Of a stretch of DNA of 64,000 nt, positions 26,860-34,858 are shown piece after piece. The notes below the pieces were generated by a model. The model searched no databases and was not told the DNA's origin. It worked only from the letters and a program-made list of their open reading frames with translations. The stretch covers positions 1-64,000 of the forward strand of contig JBBQBI010000026.1 in NCBI GenBank assembly GCA_038363005.1, read 5' to 3'. The translations under genes were made by a program, and so were the position numbers. The first letter of the stretch is position 1. Every line of letters begins with the position of its first letter. The DNA is from JAKOWB01 sp038363005 (GTDB taxonomy: Bacteria; Pseudomonadota; Alphaproteobacteria; Kiloniellales; JACOMY01).

Positions 26860-28374
26860 ATGTTCGCTTCGCGATCGCGCACTCTCTTGGCCGCCGGCAC
26901 ATTGTTGGCGCTGTTCGCCACGCCGGCCCTCGCGGCCGACCGCTGCGTCAAATTCGCCGTACCAGAGCGCGGCGGCGAGTCGTCCTCGATCGATCCGGCG
27001 GTCGCTTTCAATCAGGGCGACTTCTTCAATGTCGGCGCGCTCTACGAGCCGATCGTCTGGATCGACAACAACCTCGAAGCCAAGCCGCTGCTGGCGGAAT
27101 CCTGGGAGAGCAATCCCGAGGCCACGGTGTGGACCTTCCACCTGAAGCACGGCGTGAAGTTCCACGACGGCACCGAGATGACTTCGAAGGACGTGGTCTG
27201 GACCTACCAGCGCATCCTCGATCCCACCACCGGCGTCGCCGCCAAGGAACTGGCCTTCGTGAAGCCAGGGGATGTCTCCGCGCTCGACGACTACACCGTG
27301 CAGTTCCACATCGGCGCGCCGCTGGCCGAGTTTCCTCTGCTGATCGGCAACAAGTTCGCCTACATCTCCAAGGCCGGCGTCGGCGCGGACGAGCTGGCGA
27401 AGAAGTCCTACGGCACCGGCGCTTTCAAGGTTGAAAACTTCAATCCCAGCGAGCCGGTAGTGCACTTCGCCGCCTTCAAGGACTACTGGGAGGCCGGCTA
27501 TCCGAAGGCGCCTTGCATCGACCTAGTCTCGATTTCGGAAATCGTGGCCCGCGCCGCGGCAATCGCTACCGGTGAGGTCGACGTTGCCACCAACATGGAC
27601 CCCTCCGTCTTCGCCATGTTGAAGTCCAATCCGGACGTCAAGCTGATCCCGGCCGCACGCGGCACCGTGCTGATGCTGGCGATGTTCACTGACACAGCCC
27701 CGTTCAACGACGTCCGCGTCCGCCAGGCAATGAAACTGGTGGTCGATCGTCAGGCGATCCTCGACACCGTGTTGCTGGGCTACGGCTTCATCGCCAACGA
27801 CAACCCGATCGCGCTGTCGTCGGCCGACGCCTTCCGATCTGATCCCATACCGCGGGATGTTGCGAAAGCCAAGCAGCTGCTGGCGGAGGCCGGCTACCCG
27901 AACGGCTTGACCATTGACCTCTACGCCGGCGACGTCGCCACCGGCCTGATCTCGTTGGCCCAGGCGTACCAACAGATGGCGGCCGAAGCCGGCATCACCG
28001 TCAACGTCAACATCGCACCGACCGAGACTTATTGGGACGATGTCTGGTTGAAGCGTTCTTTCGCGGCGACTGCCTGGGGAGCCCGTCCGACGGCGTCCGC
28101 GCTGTCGATCGCCTATCGGTCCGATGCGAAGTACAACGAGACGCATTGGAAGAACCCAGAGTTCGACGCCCTGCTCGACAAGGCGAATTCGACGCTCGAT
28201 CCGGAGGAGCGCCGCAAGCTCTACCAGGAGGCGAACAAGCTCATCGCGGAGGACGGCGGCGCGATCGGGCCGGTCTTCGCGACGCTGATTGCAGCGGTGC
28301 GGACCAACTGTGACGGCTTTGCGCCGCATTCCGACTGGAACCGGGTGGACGTGAAGAGCCTGCATTGTCAGTAG
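26860..28374 (+). CDS. ABC importer substrate-binding protein (SBP family 5)
   Basis: 504 residues from ATG 26860 (GGGAG upstream). A Sec signal peptide is visible (SRTLLAAGTLLALFATPALA, cut before ADRC), then a DppA-like receptor (HLKHGVKFHDGTEMTSKDVV; NDVRVRQAMKLVVDRQAILD). A Cys soon after the cleavage site (DRC) is not in lipobox context. It is divergent from cassette A across 234 bp and heads an importer operon with 28472, 29428 and 30338. It probably supplies the compound degraded by cassette A or by the 32-38 kb genes. Confidence 0.93.
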   Translation: MFASRSRTLLAAGTLLALFATPALAADRCVKFAVPERGGESSSIDPAVAFNQGDFFNVGALYEPIVWIDNNLEAKPLLAESWESNPEATVWTFHLKHGVKFHDGTEMTSKDVVWTYQRILDPTTGVAAKELAFVKPGDVSALDDYTVQFHIGAPLAEFPLLIGNKFAYISKAGVGADELAKKSYGTGAFKVENFNPSEPVVHFAAFKDYWEAGYPKAPCIDLVSISEIVARAAAIATGEVDVATNMDPSVFAMLKSNPDVKLIPAARGTVLMLAMFTDTAPFNDVRVRQAMKLVVDRQAILDTVLLGYGFIANDNPIALSSADAFRSDPIPRDVAKAKQLLAEAGYPNGLTIDLYAGDVATGLISLAQAYQQMAAEAGITVNVNIAPTETYWDDVWLKRSFAATAWGARPTASALSIAYRSDAKYNETHWKNPEFDALLDKANSTLDPEERRKLYQEANKLIAEDGGAIGPVFATLIAAVRTNCDGFAPHSDWNRVDVKSLHCQ

Positions 28375-28407
28375 CGCTCCGCACTGAACGGAGCCAGTCT
28401 ATCTCGG

Positions 28408-28440
28408 GCGGCCGACGGCTTAGCTGTCGGCCGCTCTTTT
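28408..28440 (+). terminator. Intrinsic terminator-like hairpin after the binding-protein gene
   Basis: GCGGCCGAC and GTCGGCCGC form a perfect 9-bp stem with a 9-nt loop, followed by TCTTTT. It lies 34 bp after the binding-protein stop and before the permease, so it probably attenuates transcription and lowers permease relative to receptor. Confidence 0.75.
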
Positions 28441-28471
28441 CCATGGCGGTACGGAGCCTGGCGAGCCCTCC

Positions 28472-29428
28472 ATGATTGCTATGCGGCTGATTACCGGTCG
28501 GCTTTTCTTTTCGCTGTTCACGCTCGTGCTGGTCTCGGCGCTGATCTTCATCGCCATCGAGATCGTTCCTGGGGACGTTGCCAGCCGTATCCTGGGCCGC
28601 GATGCGACGCCGGCTCTGCTGGCCAGCGTGCGCGAGCGCATGCACCTCGACGTGCCGCCGGTCGAGCGGTACTTCAACTGGCTGGGCAACATCGCCTTCC
28701 ACGCCGACTTCGGGCGCGCGCTGACCAGCGATCAGCCGGTCGGCCAGATCATCGCGCCGAAGGTGCTGAACACGCTCAAGCTGGCAGCCGTGGCCTTCCT
28801 GCTCTACCTGCCCTTGGCGCTGATCCCGGCCGCCCTCCAAGCGCTGCACCGCGAACGCCCGCTGGACCACGGCCTCTCGGTCATCAACCTCGTGCTGCTG
28901 TCGATCCCCGACTTCCTCCTGGGAACCATCTTGATGATTCTCTTCGTCGTGAACTGGCAGTGGTTCCCGGCCATCGCCGGGCTGCGCGACACCGCCTCCC
29001 TGGGGCAATTCCTTTGGGCCGTGACGCTACCGGCGCTGACCCTCGCCATCACGATGGCCGTCTATGCCAGCCGCATGCTGCGCGACAACCTGATCGAGGT
29101 GCTCGACGCCGAGTACATCCGCATGGCGGAACTCAAGGGCCTGTCGCGCCTGGCCGTACTGCTGCGCCACGCGTTGCCGAACTCGCTGATCCCGACGCTG
29201 AACGTTACCGCGCTCAACCTCGCCTACATCATCGGCGGCGTGGTCATCGTCGAACGCCTTTTCACCTATCCCGGTTTCGGCAGCCTGATGATCGACTCCC
29301 TGCAGCTGCAGGATGCGCCGCTGGTCGAGGCCACGGTGCTGATCTCCGCGGCGATCTACATCGGCGCCAACCTGTTGGCCGACATCGGCGCCATCCTGCT
29401 GAACCCGCGACTCCGGCGCGCCTCCTGA
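28472..29428 (+). CDS. Peptide/nickel-type ABC importer, permease (DppB type)
   Basis: 318 residues. It has the first helix (LFFSLFTLVLVSALIFIAIE), the VPGD motif, the periplasmic loop HLDVPPVERYFNWLGNIAFH and DFGRALTSDQPVG, five further helices and the EAA loop (MAELKGLSRLAVLLRHALPN). GGVVIVERLFTYPGFGSLM is the usual late signature. ATG 28481 is a possible alternative start. Its stop overlaps the next ATG (TGATG). The fragment at 19009-19263 is a decayed relative. Confidence 0.93.
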   Translation: MIAMRLITGRLFFSLFTLVLVSALIFIAIEIVPGDVASRILGRDATPALLASVRERMHLDVPPVERYFNWLGNIAFHADFGRALTSDQPVGQIIAPKVLNTLKLAAVAFLLYLPLALIPAALQALHRERPLDHGLSVINLVLLSIPDFLLGTILMILFVVNWQWFPAIAGLRDTASLGQFLWAVTLPALTLAITMAVYASRMLRDNLIEVLDAEYIRMAELKGLSRLAVLLRHALPNSLIPTLNVTALNLAYIIGGVVIVERLFTYPGFGSLMIDSLQLQDAPLVEATVLISAAIYIGANLLADIGAILLNPRLRRAS

Positions 29429-30327
29429 TGTCCGACAGCCCGCAGCCCGACCTGGTCGCGCCACCGTCACGGCGTCGCGCCTTCGGACAGTTCTGGCGCT
29501 CCGCGCCAACCAGCTTCAAGGCCGGCACCATCGTCCTGCTGATCCATGTCCTCGTGGCGGCGACCGGTCCCTTCTGGGCACCCTTCGGCGCCGGGGAGAT
29601 GCGAACCGGTGTCCCGCTCTCCGGTGTCAGCTGGCTACATCCCTTCGGCGTCGACCAGCTCGGCCGCGATGTCTTTAGCCGCGTCGTGCACGGCGGGCAC
29701 ATCGTCATCCTGCTGTCGCTCAGCGGTACGCTGCTGGGTCTGGTGATCGGCGCGGTGGTCGGCCTGCTTTCCGGTTACTGGGGTGGTTGGGTCGACGAGT
29801 TGCTGCAGCGGCTGCTCGAGGCAATGATCTCCATCCCCTTTCTGGTGCTGGCGCTGCTCGCGGTGATCACGGCCGGGCCGCAGCTGTCCGGCAGCCCGGT
29901 GATGGTTGCCCTGGTGGTGGCCTTCGTCTACGCGCCGCGCATCGCCCGCATGGCGCGCGCGGCCGCCCTTGACATCGTGACGCGCGACTACGTGTTAGTC
30001 GCCAGGCTGCGCGGCGAGAGTGCCTGGTCGATCATGCGCCGCGAGCTGCTGCCCAATGCCTCGGGTGTGCTGCTGGTCGAGTTCGCGTTGCGCGCCGGTT
30101 ACGCCCCGGTCCTGATCGGGTCGCTAGGTTTCCTCGGCTTCGGCATGAAGCCCCCGACGCCCGAATGGGGTCTGATGATCGCCGACAACCGCCAGCTGAT
30201 ATTCGCTTCGCCGATCACCGTTCTGGGGCCGGGCCTGATGCTGGCGACGCTGGTCGTCGGCCTGAACCTCTTCACCGAGGGCCTGGCCCGCATTCTCGGC
30301 CGCAGCACGCGGCCGGTGGCACGATGA
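29428..30327 (+). CDS. Peptide/nickel-type ABC importer, permease (DppC type)
   Basis: 299 residues from ATG 29428, which shares one base with the previous stop. The DppC markers are HPFGVDQLGRDVFSRVVHG, the EAA loop (VARLRGESAWSIMRRELLPN) and SLGFLGFGMKPPTPEWGLM near the C-terminus. About six membrane helices are predicted. It pairs with 28472-29428 to form the channel. It is followed after 10 bp by the fused ATPase gene. Confidence 0.93.
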   Translation: MSDSPQPDLVAPPSRRRAFGQFWRSAPTSFKAGTIVLLIHVLVAATGPFWAPFGAGEMRTGVPLSGVSWLHPFGVDQLGRDVFSRVVHGGHIVILLSLSGTLLGLVIGAVVGLLSGYWGGWVDELLQRLLEAMISIPFLVLALLAVITAGPQLSGSPVMVALVVAFVYAPRIARMARAAALDIVTRDYVLVARLRGESAWSIMRRELLPNASGVLLVEFALRAGYAPVLIGSLGFLGFGMKPPTPEWGLMIADNRQLIFASPITVLGPGLMLATLVVGLNLFTEGLARILGRSTRPVAR

Positions 30328-30337
30328 AGGCCCCGCG

Positions 30338-32371
30338 ATGAACGCGCCTGATCCGCCGCCACCCCTGCTCAGCGTCGTCGGCCTCGACCTCGCCTACCGG
30401 CACGGCGAGTCCTGGCGACGCATCCTGCACGGGGTTTCCTTCGACATCCTGCCGGGCGAAGTTTTTGGCTTAGTCGGCGAGTCCGGAAGCGGCAAATCGA
30501 CCGTCGCCTACCAGCTCCTGGGTTACCGCCATCCCAACGCGCGCATCGAGGGCGGCGCGGTGCAGTTCCGCGGCCGCGACCTGCTGCACATCGAGCGCCG
30601 CGAGCTAAACGACCTGCGTGGCGACCGAATCGCGCTGGTGCCGCAGAACCCGACCACCGCGCTCAGCCCGGCGATGCGCGTCAGTCGACAGATAGCCGAA
30701 GTTCTACGCTGGCACGGCGCCGTCCTGGACAGTGCTGCCGCGCAGCGGCGGGTGCAGGAGCTTCTGGACGAAGTCGGCCTGCCCGGCAGCGCCGCGCGCC
30801 GCTATCCGCATCAGCTTTCCGGCGGCCAGCAGCAGCGCGTCTGCATCGCCATGGCGCTGGCCTGCCGCCCCGACCTGCTGGTGCTGGACGAGCCGACCAC
30901 CGGCCTCGACGTCACCACGCAGGACCAGATCATCCGCCTACTGGCCGACCTGCGCTCGCGGCTCGGCATGTCGATGCTCTACGTGACGCACGATCTCGGC
31001 GTGCTGGCGGAGATCGCCGACCGGGTCGGCGTGCTTTACGCCGGCCACCTGATCGAGACCGCGCCGGCCGCAACGCTGTTCCATCGTCCCGGGCACCCCT
31101 ACACGCGCGGCCTGATCGCCTCGCGGCCGCAGATCGATCCGGCGCGGGCCGTGGCGGGCGAGCGGCTGCGCGGGTTGCTGCGCCGTGACCAGCTGCCGCC
31201 TGGCTGCCCCTTCGCGCCACGCTGCGACTTCGCCGAGCCCTCCTGTTCCGTAAACTCGCAGCGGCTCGAGCGCATCGAGCCGCGCCACTGGGTCGCCTGC
31301 CAGCGCTGGCGCGAGCTGCCGGAGCCGGTCGCGCAGCCGCAGCAGCGCTCGGGCGTGCTGCGCGACGACGGCTCGGGACCCCTGCTGACGCTCGAGCGGG
31401 TCACGCTGGGCTACGGCGGCCACCGCCGGCATGGCCTGCCGCCGGTGGTGCAGGATCTGACGATCACGGTCGGCCGGAGCGAGATTGTCGCGCTGGTTGG
31501 CGAGTCGGGCAGCGGCAAGTCCACCGTCGCGCGCGCCATCAGCGGCCTGCTGGCGCCGCTGGCGGGCAGCATCGGATTCGCCGGAGAGTTGCTTGCCGGG
31601 AACCTGCGGCGGCGCAATCCCCGGCTCCGTCGCCTGATCCAGTTCATCTTTCAGAATCCCGACGCCTCGCTGAACCCGCGGGCGCGGGTGGGCGAGATCG
31701 TCGGCCGGCCGCTGCAACTCTTCTTTCGCCCGGGTCGCGCCGAGCTGCGACGACGTACCCTGCAGGCGCTGGACGACGTACGCCTCGGCCCCGATTACCT
31801 GGCGCGCTTTCCCGACCAGCTGTCGGGCGGCGAGCGCCAGCGCGTCGCCATCGCCCGCGCCCTGGCCTGCGAGCCCGAGCTGCTGCTGTGCGACGAGGTC
31901 CTCTCGGCGCTCGATGTCTCGGTGCAGGCCGAGGTGCTGGACCTGCTGGGCCGTCTCCGGCGCGAGCGCGGCCTTGCCATGCTGTTCATCACGCACGACC
32001 TGGCGGTGGTGCGCGCGCTGGCCGACCGGGTGGGCGTGCTGTACCGCGGCCAACTGATGCAGCTGAGTAGCGTCGCCGCCACCTTCTGTGCGCCTTTCCA
32101 CCCCTACACGCTGAGCTTGCTGCTGGCAGTGCCGGGGGCCCGGCCGCCCGGCGCGCCAGCGCTGCCGCCAGCGGCGCACGCGCCCGGCAGCTATGCCGGC
32201 TGCGCTTTTGCCGGGCGCTGCCCCTTGCAACAGGGCTCACTCTGCGAGACCACTCCGCCACCCTGGCGTGAGGCCGGTCCGGACCTGGCCATCCGCTGCC
32301 ACATCCCTTTGCCCGAGCTAGCGCAGCTCGCCGCTGCCCCCGGTGCTATGATCCCCACAGAAGCACCCTGA
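30338..32371 (+). CDS. Fused DppD-DppF type ABC ATPase
   Basis: 677 residues with two complete nucleotide-binding domains. Domain 1 (about 8-330) has GESGSGKSTVAYQ, LSGGQQQRVCIAMAL and LLVLDEPTTGLD, closing with CPFAPRCDFAEPSC. Domain 2 (about 350-665) has GESGSGKSTVARA, LSGGERQRVAIARAL and LLLCDEVLSALD, closing with GCAFAGRCPLQQGSLC. The fusion replaces the separate DppD and DppF chains and fixes heterodimer stoichiometry. The second Walker B region ends DEV, not DEP. The gene overlaps the class II aldolase gene by one base (TGATG). Confidence 0.94.
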   Translation: MNAPDPPPPLLSVVGLDLAYRHGESWRRILHGVSFDILPGEVFGLVGESGSGKSTVAYQLLGYRHPNARIEGGAVQFRGRDLLHIERRELNDLRGDRIALVPQNPTTALSPAMRVSRQIAEVLRWHGAVLDSAAAQRRVQELLDEVGLPGSAARRYPHQLSGGQQQRVCIAMALACRPDLLVLDEPTTGLDVTTQDQIIRLLADLRSRLGMSMLYVTHDLGVLAEIADRVGVLYAGHLIETAPAATLFHRPGHPYTRGLIASRPQIDPARAVAGERLRGLLRRDQLPPGCPFAPRCDFAEPSCSVNSQRLERIEPRHWVACQRWRELPEPVAQPQQRSGVLRDDGSGPLLTLERVTLGYGGHRRHGLPPVVQDLTITVGRSEIVALVGESGSGKSTVARAISGLLAPLAGSIGFAGELLAGNLRRRNPRLRRLIQFIFQNPDASLNPRARVGEIVGRPLQLFFRPGRAELRRRTLQALDDVRLGPDYLARFPDQLSGGERQRVAIARALACEPELLLCDEVLSALDVSVQAEVLDLLGRLRRERGLAMLFITHDLAVVRALADRVGVLYRGQLMQLSSVAATFCAPFHPYTLSLLLAVPGARPPGAPALPPAAHAPGSYAGCAFAGRCPLQQGSLCETTPPPWREAGPDLAIRCHIPLPELAQLAAAPGAMIPTEAP

Positions 32372-33117
32372 TGAACATCAAGCCGCAGGCCCGCAGCAAC
32401 CGTCGCGACAACCAGCGCGTCCAGCTCGCCGCCGCCCACCGCATGGCCGTGCTCGACGGTCTGAACGAGGGCACCTGGAACCACTTCAGCGCCATCGTGC
32501 CGGAGCGGCCGGACCACATGCTGGCGACGCCGGTCGACCGGCACTGGCGCCGCGTCACCGCCAGCAACCTGGTGGAGGTCGACCCTGAGGGCCGCGCCGT
32601 CGATCCGCGCCAGGCGTTCGACGATTCCGCTTACTACATCCACTACCCGATCCACGCCGCGCGGGCCGACGCGGTCTGCGTGCTGCACGCCCATCCACCC
32701 TACGCAACGGCGCTCTCCATGCTGGCTGACGGGCAGCTGCTCTACGCCGAGCAGAATGCCGCCTCGCTCTACGACCGGGTCGCCTACTACGACGAGTACG
32801 ACGGCTTCGTGCTGGACCAGGACCGCGCCCAGCGGCTGGTCGACGCGCTGGGCGACAAGCGCGTGCTGATGCTGCGCAGCCACGGCGTGCTGGTGGTGGG
32901 CCCCAGCATCGCCGAGGCCTACACCGACCTCTACTCGCTGGAACGCGCCTGCATGTTCCAGGCGCACGCCCAGGCGATGGGCGGCAAGCTGAAGCCGATC
33001 CCGGCCGAGGTCGGCCGCGCCACCGCGGCGGCGGCCGACGTCATCGGCTACAAGCTGACCCACTTCGACGCCATGTGCAGCCTACTCGACGACGAGCAGC
33101 CCGACTATCGGGACTAG
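32371..33117 (+). CDS. Class II aldolase/adducin family protein
   Basis: 248 residues. Zinc ligands are visible as H106xH108 in VCVLHAHPPYATALSML and a His in MLRSHGVLVVG. In sugar-phosphate aldolases a Glu precedes the motif as E-x3-H; here the equivalent reads A87-YYI-H91, so the usual catalytic acid appears absent, as in adducin-like or decarboxylase-type members. It is co-transcribed with the importer (1-bp overlap) and so probably acts on the imported compound. No stalk or membrane part. The reaction is not certain. Confidence 0.85.
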   Translation: MNIKPQARSNRRDNQRVQLAAAHRMAVLDGLNEGTWNHFSAIVPERPDHMLATPVDRHWRRVTASNLVEVDPEGRAVDPRQAFDDSAYYIHYPIHAARADAVCVLHAHPPYATALSMLADGQLLYAEQNAASLYDRVAYYDEYDGFVLDQDRAQRLVDALGDKRVLMLRSHGVLVVGPSIAEAYTDLYSLERACMFQAHAQAMGGKLKPIPAEVGRATAAAADVIGYKLTHFDAMCSLLDDEQPDYRD

Positions 33118-33317
33118 GCCGCGCCGATGTGGGCGTGCACCAGCATCTCGACGTTCATGCCCGGCACCAGCAGCCCGGCGACGACCGTGGCGCGGTTGGG
33201 GTAGGGCTCGATGAAGTACTCCTTGTAGACTTCGTTCATCGCTGCGAAGTGCTTGGCGTCTGTGATGTAGATCATGACCTGCGTGACGTCGGCCAGCGTG
33301 CCGCCGGCCGCCGCCAT
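33114..33317 (-). pseudogene. RidA (YjgF) family C-terminal fragment
   Basis: 67 residues that match the second half of RidA-type imine deaminases: AAGGTLADVTQVMIYITD, AMNEVYKEYF and PYPNRATVVAGLLVPGMNVE, including the arginine in PNRATV used to hold the substrate carboxylate. The first half (about 55 residues) is missing. Upstream in the same orientation the DNA switches to a piece of an ABC ATPase gene in another frame (33272-33430), so a deletion has joined two genes. Confidence 0.75.
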
Positions 33318-33430
33318 ATCTCGCCTGGCGCCACTGCGACGCTGACGTCCTTCAGGATGGTGGCCGCGCCGATCCGTCGGGTCAGGCTGTCGACCTGCAC
33401 CATCGTGCTCGGGCCCACGGCGGCGGTCAT
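33272..33430 (-). pseudogene. ABC transporter ATPase, N-terminal scrap
   Basis: ATG 33430, 4 bp after the amidohydrolase stop, opens a 52-codon frame reading MVQVDSLTRRIGAATILKDV, then SVAVAPGE, the normal first 30-40 residues of an ABC ATPase just before Walker A. Homology ends at about 33318, where the RidA remnant begins. It shows that an ATPase gene once followed the amidohydrolase in this operon. Confidence 0.6.
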
Positions 33431-33434
33431 GGCG

Positions 33435-34847
33435 CTATTCCACGCGCGGCCAGGCCGGCAGTGCGTTCATGCCGATGCGCCCCAGCATGCGGCGGGCCGA
33501 CTCGCGCACCTTGGCCTGCACCTGCAACTCGTCCAGCTGGGTGTGGCGGCCCTTGCGCACCACCACGCGGCCATCGACCAGCACGGTGTCGACCGACTTC
33601 GGCCCGTGCGACAGCACCAGTCCCTGCACCTCGTCCAGTGCCGGCTGCGCCTCGTTGCTGTCGGGCGAGCGCAGCACGATGTCGGCGCGCTTGCCGACCT
33701 CGAGCGAGCCGATGTCGGCATCGCGGCCGATCGCCTTGGCGCCGCCGATGGTCAGCATGGTGAGCGCGTCCTCCGGCCCCAGGGCGGTGCGGTCGCGCCG
33801 CTTGTCGCGCGAGGTCAGCACCGTCAGCACGCCCTGCTGATTCAGGTCGAAGCGCAGCGCCGAGTTGCCCGAGTCCGAGCCCAGCGCCACCTTGCAGCCG
33901 CGCTTGTAGAGTTCGTCGTGCCGGCCGTGCGCCGTGCCGCCGGCGCCCCAGATCATCGACGAAGTCAGGCACCAGGTGATGCCCATGCCGCTGGCGATGA
34001 TCGCATCGGCCTCGTCGTCTCGGATGATGTTCATATGGGTGAATAGGCAGTTCGGCCCCAGCGCGCCGATCTCGGCATAGTGCACCAGCGGGTGCTTGCC
34101 GTAGCGCTTCTCGTCGGCGGCGGTGTCGCCGCGCGAGAAGGACTGGTGCTGGCTGAAGGTGACGCCGCCGACATCCGCTGCCGCCTTGGCCGCCAGCATC
34201 AGCTCGTCCGACGAGGCGCCCATGCCGTACACCGCGACGTGGCCGCGCACCAGCGCGTCCGGATCCTTGTTGCGCTTCAGCTGTCCGCCCAGCTCCGCCA
34301 GGCAGCGTTGAGTGGTGGCCGGGCGCTTGCGCAGGCCGGCACCGGGTTCGGCGACGTCGGACATCCAGGAATCCGCGACCAGGCCGCGGATGCCGGCGTC
34401 CTGCATCGCACCGGCCACCACGTCGGGCTGGATCGCAGTGCCGGTCTCCATGATGCAGGTGGTGCCGTTGGCCAGCATCTCGACGAAGGCATGCAGCGCG
34501 CTGGCATACTCGTCGGCATCCTCGGTGGCGTTCCACCAGCGGTCGTAGAACTCCATGCCATCCTTCCAGCCCATGCTGTCGGGGAATGCGCCGCGCGAGT
34601 TCACCAGCGTGGTGTGGACGTGGCTGTCGATGTAGCCGGGGTGCACCAGGCCACCCTGGGCATCCAGCACCCGGCGCGCGGTCCAGGCCGGCAGCACCTC
34701 GCGCTCGGGACCGACCGCGGCGATGCGATTGCCGGCGATGGCGATGGCGCCCTTGGGGAAGATCTCGCGCCGTTCGTTCATCGAGATCACGCGGGCGTTC
34801 TGGATGATGGTGTCGCAGGCCTGCGGCGCGGCCGGTTTGCTGGACAT
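33435..34847 (-). CDS. Amidohydrolase family protein (central cluster)
   Basis: 470 residues from ATG 34847 (AGGAAG upstream). H76xH78 in GYIDSHVHTTL, further His in FSQHQSFSRGD and FTHMNIIRDDE, and an Asp in ALGSDSGNSA place it with the other two amidohydrolases of the window (same length, same motif positions). NSALRF replaces the AKIWTFG or AKVWTFG stretch of its paralogues, suggesting a different substrate pocket. It sits 11 bp after the dimethylformamidase-like gene, so both may attack C-N bonds in one pathway. Confidence 0.88.
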   Translation of the reverse strand: MSSKPAAPQACDTIIQNARVISMNERREIFPKGAIAIAGNRIAAVGPEREVLPAWTARRVLDAQGGLVHPGYIDSHVHTTLVNSRGAFPDSMGWKDGMEFYDRWWNATEDADEYASALHAFVEMLANGTTCIMETGTAIQPDVVAGAMQDAGIRGLVADSWMSDVAEPGAGLRKRPATTQRCLAELGGQLKRNKDPDALVRGHVAVYGMGASSDELMLAAKAAADVGGVTFSQHQSFSRGDTAADEKRYGKHPLVHYAEIGALGPNCLFTHMNIIRDDEADAIIASGMGITWCLTSSMIWGAGGTAHGRHDELYKRGCKVALGSDSGNSALRFDLNQQGVLTVLTSRDKRRDRTALGPEDALTMLTIGGAKAIGRDADIGSLEVGKRADIVLRSPDSNEAQPALDEVQGLVLSHGPKSVDTVLVDGRVVVRKGRHTQLDELQVQAKVRESARRMLGRIGMNALPAWPRVE

Positions 34848-34858
34848 GGGACTTCTTC

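Noticed and set aside
30938..32230. 430-codon minus-strand frame
   Set aside because: Antisense to the fused ABC ATPase with intact Walker motifs; composition is that of a shadow frame.
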